64,000 nt of DNA from Streptomyces sp. RPT161 (GTDB taxonomy: Bacteria; Actinomycetota; Actinomycetes; Streptomycetales; Streptomycetaceae), in the NCBI RefSeq assembly GCF_027533845.1, contig NZ_JAPZVN010000002.1, positions 124,001 through 188,000 of the forward strand, written 5' to 3'. Below the pieces are notes generated by a model. It saw nothing but the letters and a program-made list of their open reading frames with translations, searched no databases and was not told the DNA's origin. Both the position numbers and the translations under genes were made by a program. The stretch's first letter is position 1. Every line of letters starts with the position of its first letter. Shown one piece after another: positions 18,371-30,903 of the stretch.

Positions 18371-18397
18371 GCGACAGCGGACAGGCACAAGGCGTAG

Positions 18398-18430
18398 GGG
18401 CCCGCACCGATATCCCGGTGCGGGCCCTTC
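18398..18430 (+). terminator. Terminator after the S53 peptidase gene
   Basis: A 12-bp perfect stem (GGGCCCGCACCG 18398-18409, complement 18416-18427) with a 6-nt loop and TTC after it. The leuS leader promoter begins immediately downstream and its -35 region must overlap this hairpin. Confidence 0.75.
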
Positions 18431-18453
18431 CCGCGCTGGGGTACCCTGAGCCC

Positions 18454-18492
18454 ATGCGTGCCGTACGCCTTCTGCTTAGCCAGCCGCGCTGA
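18454..18492 (+). CDS. leuS leader peptide
   Basis: A 12-codon [15 protein letters not shown], with three successive leucine codons CTT-CTG-CTT; CTT is rare in such GC-rich genomes. TACCCT (18442-18447) ends 6 nt before the ATG, so the message is probably leaderless. The ORF ends 23 nt before a terminator with a T6 run, and leuS begins about 100 nt after that. This is the layout of ribosome-mediated attenuation: stalling at the Leu codons when charged tRNA-Leu is scarce would prevent terminator formation. No product function is expected. Confidence 0.7.
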   Translation: MRAVRLLLSQPR

Positions 18493-18515
18493 CAAGGAAC
18501 CAGTCAGTGCGGCGT

Positions 18516-18539
18516 CCCCTCCTGTGCGAGGGGTTTTTT
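18516..18539 (+). terminator. Attenuator terminator in the leuS leader
   Basis: CCCCTC (18516-18521) pairs with GAGGGG (18528-18533) around a 6-nt loop, directly followed by six T residues. Upstream, CTGAC (18489-18493) can pair with GTCAG (18503-18507) across the leader peptide stop codon. The element lies between the leucine leader peptide and leuS, and would stop leuS transcription when leucyl-tRNA is plentiful (inference from position). Confidence 0.75.
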
Positions 18540-18634
18540 CGTTTCCGGACCAGGCCGGTACGCGGTCCGGGCGAAACGATCCGAAGGCAGACCGGGCGTA
18601 CGCCTGTCATGACATCGATGGAGCTTCGAGGGAC

Positions 18635-21508
<2,874 letters not shown>

Positions 21509-21533
21509 CATCACGCCCCCTAGGGGCCGATTC

Positions 21534-21574
21534 GGGGCCGGTTGCGGGTTCCACTGGAGCCCGCGACCGGCCCC
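21534..21574 (+). terminator. Terminator-like hairpin after leuS
   Basis: A 15-bp stem (21534-21548 with 21560-21574) with one G-T wobble and an 11-nt loop. There is no T-run, as is common in this DNA. Confidence 0.6.
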
Positions 21575-21639
21575 GGCCGTCTACCGTGGAGACAACCGGC
21601 TCGGTGTGGTGTTTCGGCGTGGTGTGAGAGGGAGCGTCC

Positions 21640-22245
21640 ATGGTTGCCGTTTTCGGGGTACTCGCGCTGGTCCTGCTGGCGGCCGTGGTGCTCGGCGTGG
21701 TCGCGACGGTCAAGACGGCACGGGCCGTGCGGCGCGGTGTGGAGCGCACCAGCGCCCAGGCCCGGCGGGTCGTCGAGGAGACCACCCTCAAGGCGAAGAA
21801 GTACGGTCAGCCGGGCGCCCTCGGCGAGTTGGCGTCGCTGCGGCTGGAACTGCGCGAGTCCATGATCGGCACCCGCCAGGCGCTGGAGGCGGGCGTCACG
21901 GACGACCCGGCGCTACGCGAGGCGCTGTCCCTGCTGGGCAGGCTGCGGGAGCACGCGCACGCCCTGGACGACGAACTGCGGCTGCTGGAGCGTGAGCCCG
22001 ACAAGGGCCGGATCACCGCCCGCCTGCCGGAACTGCGCCAGCGCACGGAACGCGTCACCCACTCCGCCGACTCACTGCGCTGGGCGGCGCAGGACCGGGC
22101 CCGGCAGTTCGGCGACGACGAACTCGCAGCGCTCGGGCGGGAGATCGAGGTGGAGGCCGGCGCGCTGCGGCACTGGGCGCCGACCGAGGTGGAGGCTCCG
22201 GCACGGTCGGAGCTGGGTCAGGACTGGCCGGGCGGCCGCCGCTGA
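21640..22245 (+). CDS. Membrane-anchored coiled-coil protein, unknown function
   Basis: A 201-residue protein: an N-terminal membrane helix (residues about 3-26, VFGVLALVLLAAVVLGVVATV), then a long, highly charged, mostly helical region (RAVRRGVERTSAQARRVVEE to the C-terminus) with heptad-like spacing that suggests coiled coils facing the cytoplasm. No enzymatic motif is seen. It lies alone between leuS and degV. I recall such a gene at this place in streptomycetes but no assigned role. Confidence 0.75.
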   Translation: MVAVFGVLALVLLAAVVLGVVATVKTARAVRRGVERTSAQARRVVEETTLKAKKYGQPGALGELASLRLELRESMIGTRQALEAGVTDDPALREALSLLGRLREHAHALDDELRLLEREPDKGRITARLPELRQRTERVTHSADSLRWAAQDRARQFGDDELAALGREIEVEAGALRHWAPTEVEAPARSELGQDWPGGRR

Positions 22246-22282
22246 GCCGGCGGTGACGGCTGCCGCGGGCCGGGCAACGGTG

Positions 22283-22310
22283 TTGTTACCACAGGGTTGA
22301 CGGGTAGGGT
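22283..22310 (+). promoter_or_regulatory. Promoter of degV
   Basis: TTGTTA (22283-22288) and TAGGGT (22305-22310), spacer 16 bp. The -10 ends 7 nt before the degV ATG, so transcription should start on or next to the start codon. Confidence 0.6.
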
Positions 22311-22317
22311 CCCGCTC

Positions 22318-23163
22318 ATGCCAGCCCATGTCGCCATCGTCACCGATTCCACGGCCTACCTGCCGCAGGAGGCGCTGACCCGCCATCACATCACGGTCGT
22401 TCCGCTCACCGTGATCCTGGGTGACGAGGCACTGGAGGAGGGCACCGAGGGCTTGGCCTTCACGGTCGCCACCGCGTTGCGGCGCCGCCGACCGGTGACC
22501 ACCTCACGGCCGGGCCCCGAGCGGTTCGTCGCGGCGTACCGCGCGGCGGCCGACGCGGGCGCCGGAGCCGTGGTCTCCCTCCATCTGTCGGCCGAGTTCT
22601 CCGGCACGTACGACGCGGCGCGCGTCGCCGCGGAGACCGCGCCGGTTCCGGTACGGGTGGTGGACACCGGCATGGTGGCCATGGCACTGGGCTTCCCGGT
22701 GCTCGCGGCGGCCGAGGCGGCGGAGTCCGGAGGCACGGTGGACGACGCCGTCGCGGCGGCGGAGAAGCGCGCCGCGGGCACGTCCGCCTACTTCTACGTG
22801 GACACCCTGGACTATCTGCGGCGCGGCGGCCGGATCGGCGCTGCGCAGGCCCTGCTGGGCTCGGCGCTGGCGGTCAAGCCACTGCTGCAACTCGCGGAGG
22901 GCCGGATCCAGTTGCTGGAGAAGGTGCGCACGGCGTCGCGGGCCATCGCCCGGCTGGAGGAGGTCGTTGCCGAGCGGGCGGGCCAGGCGACGGTTGACAT
23001 CGCCGTCCACCACCTGGCCGCCGCCGAGCGCGCCGAGGCCCTGGCGGAGCGGCTCCGGGCGCGGGTGCCGGGGGTGGCGGAGCTGCATGTGAGCGAGGTC
23101 GGGGCGGTCATCGGCGCGCACACCGGGCCGGGACTGTTGGGGGCGGTCGTCTCGCCACGGTGA
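22318..23163 (+). CDS. DegV family fatty-acid-binding protein
   Basis: DegV/FakB proteins bind a fatty acid for phosphorylation by FakA-type kinases in Firmicutes; the role in streptomycetes, where the partner is less clear, is open. The 281-residue protein begins MPAHVAIVTDSTAYLP, the DegV N-terminus with its fatty-acid carboxylate-binding Thr-Ser pair, has the VVSLHLSAEFSGTYDAA loop, and the FYVDTLDYLRRGGRIG segment. ATG 22318 is chosen over TTG 22297 because the -10 hexamer TAGGGT lies inside the longer frame. It stands between a coiled-coil membrane protein and comEA. Confidence 0.88.
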   Translation: MPAHVAIVTDSTAYLPQEALTRHHITVVPLTVILGDEALEEGTEGLAFTVATALRRRRPVTTSRPGPERFVAAYRAAADAGAGAVVSLHLSAEFSGTYDAARVAAETAPVPVRVVDTGMVAMALGFPVLAAAEAAESGGTVDDAVAAAEKRAAGTSAYFYVDTLDYLRRGGRIGAAQALLGSALAVKPLLQLAEGRIQLLEKVRTASRAIARLEEVVAERAGQATVDIAVHHLAAAERAEALAERLRARVPGVAELHVSEVGAVIGAHTGPGLLGAVVSPR

Positions 23164-23371
23164 GGATGCCGGGGCGGGGCCGTTGGAGGCGGATGTCCGG
23201 CTTCGGCGGGGCGGGTCTTCGGGGTGGCGGTGCCGCGGTGTGAGGTGAACTCGCGCCGCCCGGAGGTGGCCTCACCCGCTCGGGTGGCGGAGTTATCCAC
23301 AACTGGCCGGTAATCCACGGGATTCAACCGGTCTCAGCGGGATCCGGGCGGCGTGCCTACCGTCAGGCGGC

Positions 23372-24229
23372 ATGGGAACGCACACCGCAACTGCCAATCG
23401 CCGCAGCGACATCGGCACCGTCGCCCGAGCGCGTGCGGACGCGCTGTTCGACCGGCCGCCGCCGGTACGGGATCCGGCGGTCGCCGATCCCTCCCCGGAA
23501 CCGGCTCCCGCGCTGGCGGACCACCCGTCGCGCCGCGCGTCGTGGCGGACCGCCGTCTTCGAACGGCTGCCGGTGTGGGTGCAGTTGAGATGCGGGATGG
23601 AGCTGCGCACCGTCGCCGCCCTCGCCGGGGTGCTGATGCTGGCCGCCGTCTTCGCGGTGCACCACTTCTGGACAGGCAGGCCGCGCACCGTGCAGCCGCC
23701 ACCCGTCGCGCGGGCGGTCACCACCCCGGTGGGACAGGTGGCCGGTGGCTCGGCGATGCCGACGGCCCGGCCCTCCGCCGCGGAGGTGGTGGTCGACATC
23801 GCGGGGAAGGTACGCGAGCCGGGGGTGCGTCGGCTTCCGGCCGGGTCACGGGTCACCGACGCGCTGAAGGCGGCGGGCGGCCCTCTGCCGGGCGCCGACA
23901 CCAGCGGTCTCAACCTGGCCCGCCCACTCACGGACGGGGAACAGGTCGTGGTCGGCCAGCCCGGCCCGCCCGCCGAGGCCGCGGGCGCCCGAGGGGGCGG
24001 CGCGGCGCAGGCGGCGGGCACGGACGGCGGGCCCGGTGCTCAGCTCAGCCTCAACACCGCCACGGCCGAGCAGCTTGACGCCCTCCCCGGCGTCGGACCG
24101 GTGCTCGCCCGCCGCATCGTCGAGTACCGCACGGAGCACGGCGGATTCACCTCCGTCAGCCAACTCCGCCAGGTCACCGGGGTGGGGGAGCGTCGTTTCC
24201 AGGAGCTCCAGGCCCTGGTGCGGCCATGA
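23372..24229 (+). CDS. comEA: ComEA family DNA-binding membrane protein
   Basis: ComEA binds double-stranded DNA outside the membrane for uptake through ComEC in competent bacteria. The 285-residue protein has a long Arg/Pro-rich cytoplasmic part, one membrane helix (about 79-102, TVAALAGVLMLAAVFAVHHF), an SLBB domain (about 138-195, VVVDIAGKVREPGVRRLPAG), a Gly/Ala linker and two helix-hairpin-helix motifs (LNTATAEQLDALPGVGPVLA and the following FTSVSQLRQVTGVG). Its stop overlaps the comEC start by 4 nt (ATGA), so the two are coupled. A perfect TTATCCACA nonamer lies 71 bp upstream of the start. Confidence 0.88.
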   Translation: MGTHTATANRRSDIGTVARARADALFDRPPPVRDPAVADPSPEPAPALADHPSRRASWRTAVFERLPVWVQLRCGMELRTVAALAGVLMLAAVFAVHHFWTGRPRTVQPPPVARAVTTPVGQVAGGSAMPTARPSAAEVVVDIAGKVREPGVRRLPAGSRVTDALKAAGGPLPGADTSGLNLARPLTDGEQVVVGQPGPPAEAAGARGGGAAQAAGTDGGPGAQLSLNTATAEQLDALPGVGPVLARRIVEYRTEHGGFTSVSQLRQVTGVGERRFQELQALVRP

Positions 24230-26781
24230 ACACGCCACGATCCTCCGCGTCGTCCGCGGCTCCGGGCCGAACGGTGCGGGCGGCCGGACCGCCCGCGTCC
24301 GCTGGCGGGCTCGGTACGTCCCCGCCACGGCAGGACGGTCCGGCCGACCTGCGCCTGGTGCCGCCCGCGCTGGCGACCTGGCTGGCCGCCGTCATCGCGC
24401 TGAACGCACCGGGCCGCTGGGTCGCCGTCGGCGCCGGGGTCTGTCTCGTGGCGGCCCTCGCCCTGTGCGTCGCGCACCGCAGGGCCACCGGCGCGATGAC
24501 CGGCGCTCCCGCCCGGCGGGGCGTCGGGACAGCCACCGTGGCGGCCGCGGCACTGCTGTGCGCCTGCGCCGCCGCGAGTGTCGCCGGACTGAGCGTGGCC
24601 GGACTGCACCGGGGACCGGTCCCGGCGCTCGCCGCCCAACATGCCCGTGTCACCGCTGAGTTGACGCTCACGGGTGACCCTCGTGCGGTGCGGCCCCGGG
24701 TGCGTGGTTCGACCCCGGCCCCGCCCTCCGTCATCGCGGAGGCCGACGCATTACGCGTCACCTCCCGGGGCACCACCACGGCCGTGCACACCCCCGTGCT
24801 GCTGATCGTCCAGCCCGGGGACGGCGCCCAGGCGTGGCTGCGGCTGCTGCCGTCCACCGGCCTCACCCTGGACGGCCAGTTGGCCCCCACCACCCGGCAG
24901 GCCGACCGCAGCGCCGCCGTCTTCCAGGTGCACGGCCCGCCGACCGTCACCCGGCCGCCGTCGGCGGTGCAACGCCTGGCCGGAGCGCTGCGCGCCGGGC
25001 TGCGGGACGCGACCGACGAACTTCCGCCGGACGCCCGCGCGTTGCTCCCGGGCTTCGTGGTGGGAGACACCTCCCGGGTGGCGCCCGATCTCCAGGAGGC
25101 TTTCGCCGAAACCGATTTGACCCATCTGCTGGCGGTCAGCGGTTCCAACCTGACGGTGATCCTCACCCTGTTGATCGGCCCCTCGTCCCTGGCTGTACGC
25201 GCGGAACGCCGGGGCATCGCCGCCCGGCTCGGCCTGCCGCTGCGGCTCACCGCGGTGCTCGGTGGGGTACTGACCATCGGCTTCGTGGTGCTGTGCCGAC
25301 CGGACCCGAGTGTGCTGCGGGCCGCCGTCTGCGGTCTGATCACTCTCCTGGCCATCGGTACCGGGCGTCGCCGCACCCTGCTGCCCGCGCTCGCCGCCGC
25401 CGTCATCGCCCTGGTCCTCTACGACCCGTGGTTGGCCCGCTCCTATGGCTTCGCGCTGTCGGTGCTGGCCACGGCCGGGCTGCTGACCCTCGCCCCGGGG
25501 TGGAGCGCCGCGCTGCGGCGGCGCGGTGTTCCGGCCCACCTGGCGGAGGCCCTGGCGGCCGCCGCGGCCGCGCAGGTGCTGTGCGCACCGCTGGTCGCGG
25601 TGCTCGCCGCGCACATCAGCCTGGTCGCCATCCCGTGCAACCTGCTGGCCGAACTGGCGGTGCCCCCGGCGACCGTGCTGGGCTTCGCCGCCCTGGCGGC
25701 GGCGCCGGTGTCGATGCTCGCCGCCAAGTGCCTCGCCTGGCTGGCGGGTTGGCCGGTGGTCTGGGTGGCGATGGTCGCCCGCGAGGGCGCCGCACTACCG
25801 GGTGCGGCGCTGGACTGGCCCGGCGGCTGGACGGGCGGACTGCTGCTCGCCGTCGTCACCGCCGTGCTGCTGTCGCTGGCCCGGCGCATCGCCCGCCATC
25901 CCTGGTTCTGCGCGGCGCTGGCCGCGCTGCTGCTGGTCGCGGTGCTGGCGCCCGCCCCGCTCACCCGGCTGGCCACCGGCTGGCCGCCCGCGGGGTGGCG
26001 GATGGCGGCGTGCGACGTCGGGCAGGGGGACGCGTTGGTGCTCAACTCCGGTGACGGTGACGGCTCCGCGGTGGTCGTCGACACCGGCCCTGAGCCGATG
26101 CTGGCCGACCGGTGCCTGAAGTCGCTGGGCGTGACCACGATTCCGCTGCTGATCCTCACCCACTTCCACGCCGACCACGTCGCCGGGCTCCCCGGCGTCC
26201 TGGCCGGGCGCAGCGTGGGCGCGATCGAGACCACGACCGTGGACGCGCCGCCCGGCGAGGCCGCCTCGGTACGCCGCCGCGCCGCGGCGGCACACATCCC
26301 GGTGCTGCGGGCGACGGAGGGGGAGCGGCGCCAACTAGGTCAACTGGACTGGCAGATCCTCTGGCCGCCGGAACCGGAAGCGGCCCTCCCGGACGCCGAC
26401 CCGAACGACTCCAGCGTCGCCCTGCTGGTGAGAACCGCGGGCCTCACCCTGATACTCCTGGGCGACCTGGAGCCCCCGGCCCAGCGCGAACTGCTGGCCC
26501 GGCACCCCGACCTCCCCCCGGTCGACGTCCTCAAGGTCGCCCACCACGGCTCCTCCCGCCAGGACCCCGCCCTGCTGGCCCGCCTCCACCCCCGCCTGGC
26601 CCTGATCTCCTGCGGCACGGGCAACAAGTACGGCCACCCGTCCCCCCGCACCCTGAACACCCTCCACACGGAAGGCACAACGGTCCTCCGCACCGACACC
26701 GACGGCCCGATCGCCATCACCGGCGGCAACGGAGCGGGGCTGGGTGCGAGCCTTGTAAAGGAGCCGACTTGGGGGTTGTAA
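24226..26781 (+). CDS. comEC: ComEC/Rec2 family DNA channel protein
   Basis: ComEC forms the inner-membrane channel for single-stranded DNA in transformable bacteria. The 851-residue protein has N-terminal membrane segments with an OB-like domain, the central Competence domain (DLTHLLAVSGSNLTVI and about eight membrane helices), and a C-terminal metallo-beta-lactamase domain with THFHADHVAG, LLGDLE and AHHGSSRQD, a possible nuclease. It overlaps comEA by 4 nt. Codon 176 is TTA (24751-24753), one of only two found in accepted genes here, so translation should need the bldA tRNA. A 23-bp tandem duplication straddles its stop codon. Confidence 0.9.
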   Translation: MNTPRSSASSAAPGRTVRAAGPPASAGGLGTSPPRQDGPADLRLVPPALATWLAAVIALNAPGRWVAVGAGVCLVAALALCVAHRRATGAMTGAPARRGVGTATVAAAALLCACAAASVAGLSVAGLHRGPVPALAAQHARVTAELTLTGDPRAVRPRVRGSTPAPPSVIAEADALRVTSRGTTTAVHTPVLLIVQPGDGAQAWLRLLPSTGLTLDGQLAPTTRQADRSAAVFQVHGPPTVTRPPSAVQRLAGALRAGLRDATDELPPDARALLPGFVVGDTSRVAPDLQEAFAETDLTHLLAVSGSNLTVILTLLIGPSSLAVRAERRGIAARLGLPLRLTAVLGGVLTIGFVVLCRPDPSVLRAAVCGLITLLAIGTGRRRTLLPALAAAVIALVLYDPWLARSYGFALSVLATAGLLTLAPGWSAALRRRGVPAHLAEALAAAAAAQVLCAPLVAVLAAHISLVAIPCNLLAELAVPPATVLGFAALAAAPVSMLAAKCLAWLAGWPVVWVAMVAREGAALPGAALDWPGGWTGGLLLAVVTAVLLSLARRIARHPWFCAALAALLLVAVLAPAPLTRLATGWPPAGWRMAACDVGQGDALVLNSGDGDGSAVVVDTGPEPMLADRCLKSLGVTTIPLLILTHFHADHVAGLPGVLAGRSVGAIETTTVDAPPGEAASVRRRAAAAHIPVLRATEGERRQLGQLDWQILWPPEPEAALPDADPNDSSVALLVRTAGLTLILLGDLEPPAQRELLARHPDLPPVDVLKVAHHGSSRQDPALLARLHPRLALISCGTGNKYGHPSPRTLNTLHTEGTTVLRTDTDGPIAITGGNGAGLGASLVKEPTWGL

Positions 26782-26798
26782 AGGAGTCGACATGGGGG
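26753..26798 (+). repeat. 23-bp tandem duplication at the comEC stop
   Basis: TTGTAAAGGAGCCGACTTGGGGG (26753-26775, two parts of up to 20 bases: TTGTAAAGGAGCCGAC and TTGGGGG) is repeated at 26776-26798 with two substitutions. Because 23 is not a multiple of three, the second copy is read in another frame and its TTGTAA supplies the comEC stop codon. Copy 2 also places AAGGAG 5 nt before an ATG (26792) that opens a 27-codon ORF ending at 26875. Confidence 0.8.
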
Positions 26799-26895
26799 TG
26801 AGCCCCGTGCGATGTATGGGCAGTGGGCTGGACGGTGCGACGGAACCCCCGGCGGCCGTTCGCGTCTCGGTGTGAGGTCGCCGGGGTGGCGGGTG

Positions 26896-27141
26896 CTATT
26901 CCTCCTCGCGCCAGCCGTCGTACTCCTCGGCGAGGGTGTCGAGGGCAGCGAGGTCGAGTTCCCCTTCGGTGTCCTCGATGACGACCAGCCACTGGGCGTC
27001 CTCAGCGTCGTCCTCGCCCGCCAGGGCTTCCCTTACCAGTTGCGGCTCCTGCTCAAGGCCGAAGCGCTCCGCCGCCTCTTCGGCCACCTCCTCCGCCACG
27101 TCGCGGTCGGGGAGTACCAACACATGTCGAACAATGCTCAC
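26896..27141 (-). CDS. Small acidic conserved hypothetical protein
   Basis: An 81-residue acidic protein beginning VSIVRHVLVLPDRDVAEEVAEE, with an alpha/beta pattern (strand, helix, then AQWLVVIEDTEGELD strand) and the C-terminal DGWREEE. I recall a similar protein next to comEC and holA in streptomycetes, function unknown. Two starts are possible: GTG 27141 and GTG 27147. GACAAT (27153-27148 on this strand) ends 6 nt before GTG 27141, the same spacing seen at other leaderless starts here, so 27141 is preferred. The frame is open further upstream, antisense to holA, which I ignore. Confidence 0.7.
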   Translation of the reverse strand: MSIVRHVLVLPDRDVAEEVAEEAAERFGLEQEPQLVREALAGEDDAEDAQWLVVIEDTEGELDLAALDTLAEEYDGWREEE

Positions 27142-27225
27142 GGCCACATTGTCGGGTACGGCCGCGGTGGGGCTTCCGGCAGGTGTGGGGTGGGCTGTCA
27201 GTGGCCCGTGGGATGCTGGACCGCG

Positions 27226-28212
27226 ATGGCAAAGAAGACGTCGACCGATGACCCGCTCGCCCCTGTGACCCTCGCCGTGGGACAGGAGGACCTGCTGATC
27301 GACCGTGCCGTGGCACAGGTCGTGGCGGCCGCCCGAGCCGCCGATCCCGACACCGACGTACGGGAGCTGGCCCCGGACGCGCTCCAGCCCGGCACGCTGG
27401 CGGAGTTGGTCAGTCCGTCGCTGTTCGCGGAGCGCAAGGTCGTGGTGGTGCGCGCGGCGCAGGACCTGTCGGCGGACACGGTCAAGGACGTCAAGGCGTA
27501 TCTCGACGCGCCCGCCGAGGAGATCACGCTGGTCCTGGTGCACGCGGGCGGCGCCAAGGGCAAGGGCCTGCTGGACGCGGCCCGCAAGGTCGGGGCGCGT
27601 GAGGTCGCCTGCCCGAAGATGACCAAGCCCGCCGACCGGTTGGCCTTCGTGCGGACTGAGTTCCGTACCGCGGGGCGGTCGGCGACGCCGGAAGCGTGCC
27701 AGTCGCTGGTCGACGCCATCGGCAGCGACCTGCGCGAACTGGCCTCCACCTGCGCGCAACTGGCCGCCGATGTGGACGGCACGATCGACGAGGCGGTGGT
27801 GGCCCGCTACTACACCGGCCGCGCCGAGGCCACCGGCTTCGAGGTCGCCGACCTCGCCGTCACCGGTCGTACGGCCGAAGCGCTGGAGCGGCTGCGGTGG
27901 GCGCTGGCCGTGGGCCAGCCGCTGCCGGGCATCACCTTCGCGCTCGCCTCCGGGGTACGGGCGATCGGCAAGCTGGCCACCGCCCCGCGCGGTGCCCGCC
28001 CCGGTGATCTGGCCCGCGAGCTGGGCATGCCGCCGTGGAAGATCGACCGGGTGAGGCAGCAGATGCGCGGCTGGTCGGGCGACGGGGTGGCGGCCGCCCT
28101 GCGGGCGGTCGCCGAGGCCGACGCGGCCGTCAAGGGCGCGAGCGCCGACCCGGCGTACGCGCTGGAGAAGGCGGTCGTCACCATCGCCCGCGCCGCCCGC
28201 TCCCGGCGCTAG
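27226..28212 (+). CDS. holA: DNA polymerase III delta subunit
   Basis: The delta subunit of the clamp loader opens the beta sliding clamp. The 328-residue protein matches actinobacterial HolA: VTLAVGQEDLLIDRAV, the LVSPSLFAERKVVVVR clamp-opening segment, LVLVHAGGAKGKGLLDAARK, KMTKPADRLAFV, and the C-terminal helical domain with AALRAVAEADAAVKG. ATG 27226 gives the normal length; the frame is open upstream without support. It is divergent from the small acidic protein and convergent with rpsT, with a shared terminator between them. Confidence 0.92.
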   Translation: MAKKTSTDDPLAPVTLAVGQEDLLIDRAVAQVVAAARAADPDTDVRELAPDALQPGTLAELVSPSLFAERKVVVVRAAQDLSADTVKDVKAYLDAPAEEITLVLVHAGGAKGKGLLDAARKVGAREVACPKMTKPADRLAFVRTEFRTAGRSATPEACQSLVDAIGSDLRELASTCAQLAADVDGTIDEAVVARYYTGRAEATGFEVADLAVTGRTAEALERLRWALAVGQPLPGITFALASGVRAIGKLATAPRGARPGDLARELGMPPWKIDRVRQQMRGWSGDGVAAALRAVAEADAAVKGASADPAYALEKAVVTIARAARSRR

Positions 28213-28235
28213 CCGGCGCGGTCCCCGGACAACGC

Positions 28236-28278
28236 GAAGGCCCCGTCGCCGTCGGGGAATGACGGCAACGGGGCCTTC
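28236..28278. terminator. Bidirectional terminator between holA and rpsT
   Basis: An 11-bp perfect stem (GAAGGCCCCGT 28236-28246, complement 28268-28278) with a loop of about 20 nt that can form an inner GTCG/CGGC-type helix. It lies between convergent genes. Confidence 0.7.
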
Positions 28279-28416
28279 GGTCGTTACTACTGGTGCGCCG
28301 CACCCGCGTGGCGAACGCAGGCCGCGTGCGGCGCGTACCGCTGTGAAGCGGAGGGGGTCGGTGTGGAGCGGTTGAGAGGGTCCGCTGGGTCCTTACCGAC
28401 GGAGTGAGGCGGAGGC

Positions 28417-28683
28417 TCAGCCCTTGAGAGCGGCGACCTTGGTGGCCAGCGCCGACTTCTTGTTGGCGGCGGCGTTCTTGTGGATAACGCCCTTGCTGAC
28501 GGCCTTGTCGAGCTTCTTGGACGCCTCGCGGGCGGCGACGGTGGCCTTCTCCAGGTCACCGGCGGCCACGGCCTCACGAGCCTTGCGGATCGCGGTCTTC
28601 AGCGAGGACTTGACAGCCTTGTTCCGCTGACGAGCCTTCTCGTTCGTCTTGATCCGCTTCAACTGGGACTTGATGTTCGCCAC
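28417..28683 (-). CDS. rpsT: 30S ribosomal protein S20
   Basis: S20 is a helical primary binder of 16S rRNA. The 88-residue, Lys/Ala-rich protein starts [20 protein letters not shown] and includes [18 protein letters not shown], all typical. It is a single gene read opposite to lepA, with its own promoter at 28759-28788. Identification is unambiguous. Confidence 0.97.
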   Translation of the reverse strand: MANIKSQLKRIKTNEKARQRNKAVKSSLKTAIRKAREAVAAGDLEKATVAAREASKKLDKAVSKGVIHKNAAANKKSALATKVAALKG

Positions 28684-28758
28684 GAATGAGCCTTTTCAGG
28701 TTTGACTGAGTGAATCGACTGAGCGCCTCGGGTCAGAGGGCACGAGGCGCAGTGGTCC

Positions 28759-28788
28759 AGGTTACCAGCAGGTCCATACGGCTCCCAA
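28759..28788 (-). promoter_or_regulatory. Promoter of rpsT
   Basis: On the minus strand TTGGGA (28788-28783) and TAACCT (28764-28759) are spaced 18 bp, about 75 bp upstream of the rpsT start. The -10 hexamer is the same as in the rplU and fadD promoters. Confidence 0.6.
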
Positions 28789-28880
28789 ACCGCTGTCCAC
28801 CCGTCGTGCATGGGACTATGGAGGGCAACGTATCGATCCGCCCACAGACGTCGACGACGAGTCGAGAATCAGGACCCTGC

Positions 28881-30749
<1,869 letters not shown>

Positions 30750-30825
30750 CCCCTCCGCCAGGGCCCGTTCGGCAGCGCCCGCGCACCCGACGGGTCCTCG
30801 TCCCACTCGTACGCCGTATTCGTAC

Positions 30826-30854
30826 CGTAACGGCCGGGCCGCCCGGCCGTTACG
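30826..30854. repeat. 29-bp near-perfect palindrome after lepA
   Basis: Two 14-base arms (CGTAACGGCCGGGC at 30826-30839 and its exact complement at 30841-30854) surround a single base. It lies 76 bp after lepA and 49 bp before the next gene. It may form a terminator without T-run or be an operator; the tiny loop favours a cruciform or protein-binding site over a transcript hairpin. Confidence 0.6.
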
Positions 30855-30903
30855 CACGGTGGCAGCGGCGCAACGGCGCGGCGCGAGAGAAGGGACTGCA
30901 ACT

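Noticed and set aside
23372-26781. comEA-comEC as proof of natural competence
   Set aside because: The pair is widespread in actinobacteria not known to be transformable, and no type IV pilus genes are seen in the window.
28710-28880. Longer N-terminus for LepA from 28710
   Set aside because: The extra codons cover the rpsT promoter and have no resemblance to the conserved LepA start; GTG 28881 has a ribosome binding site.
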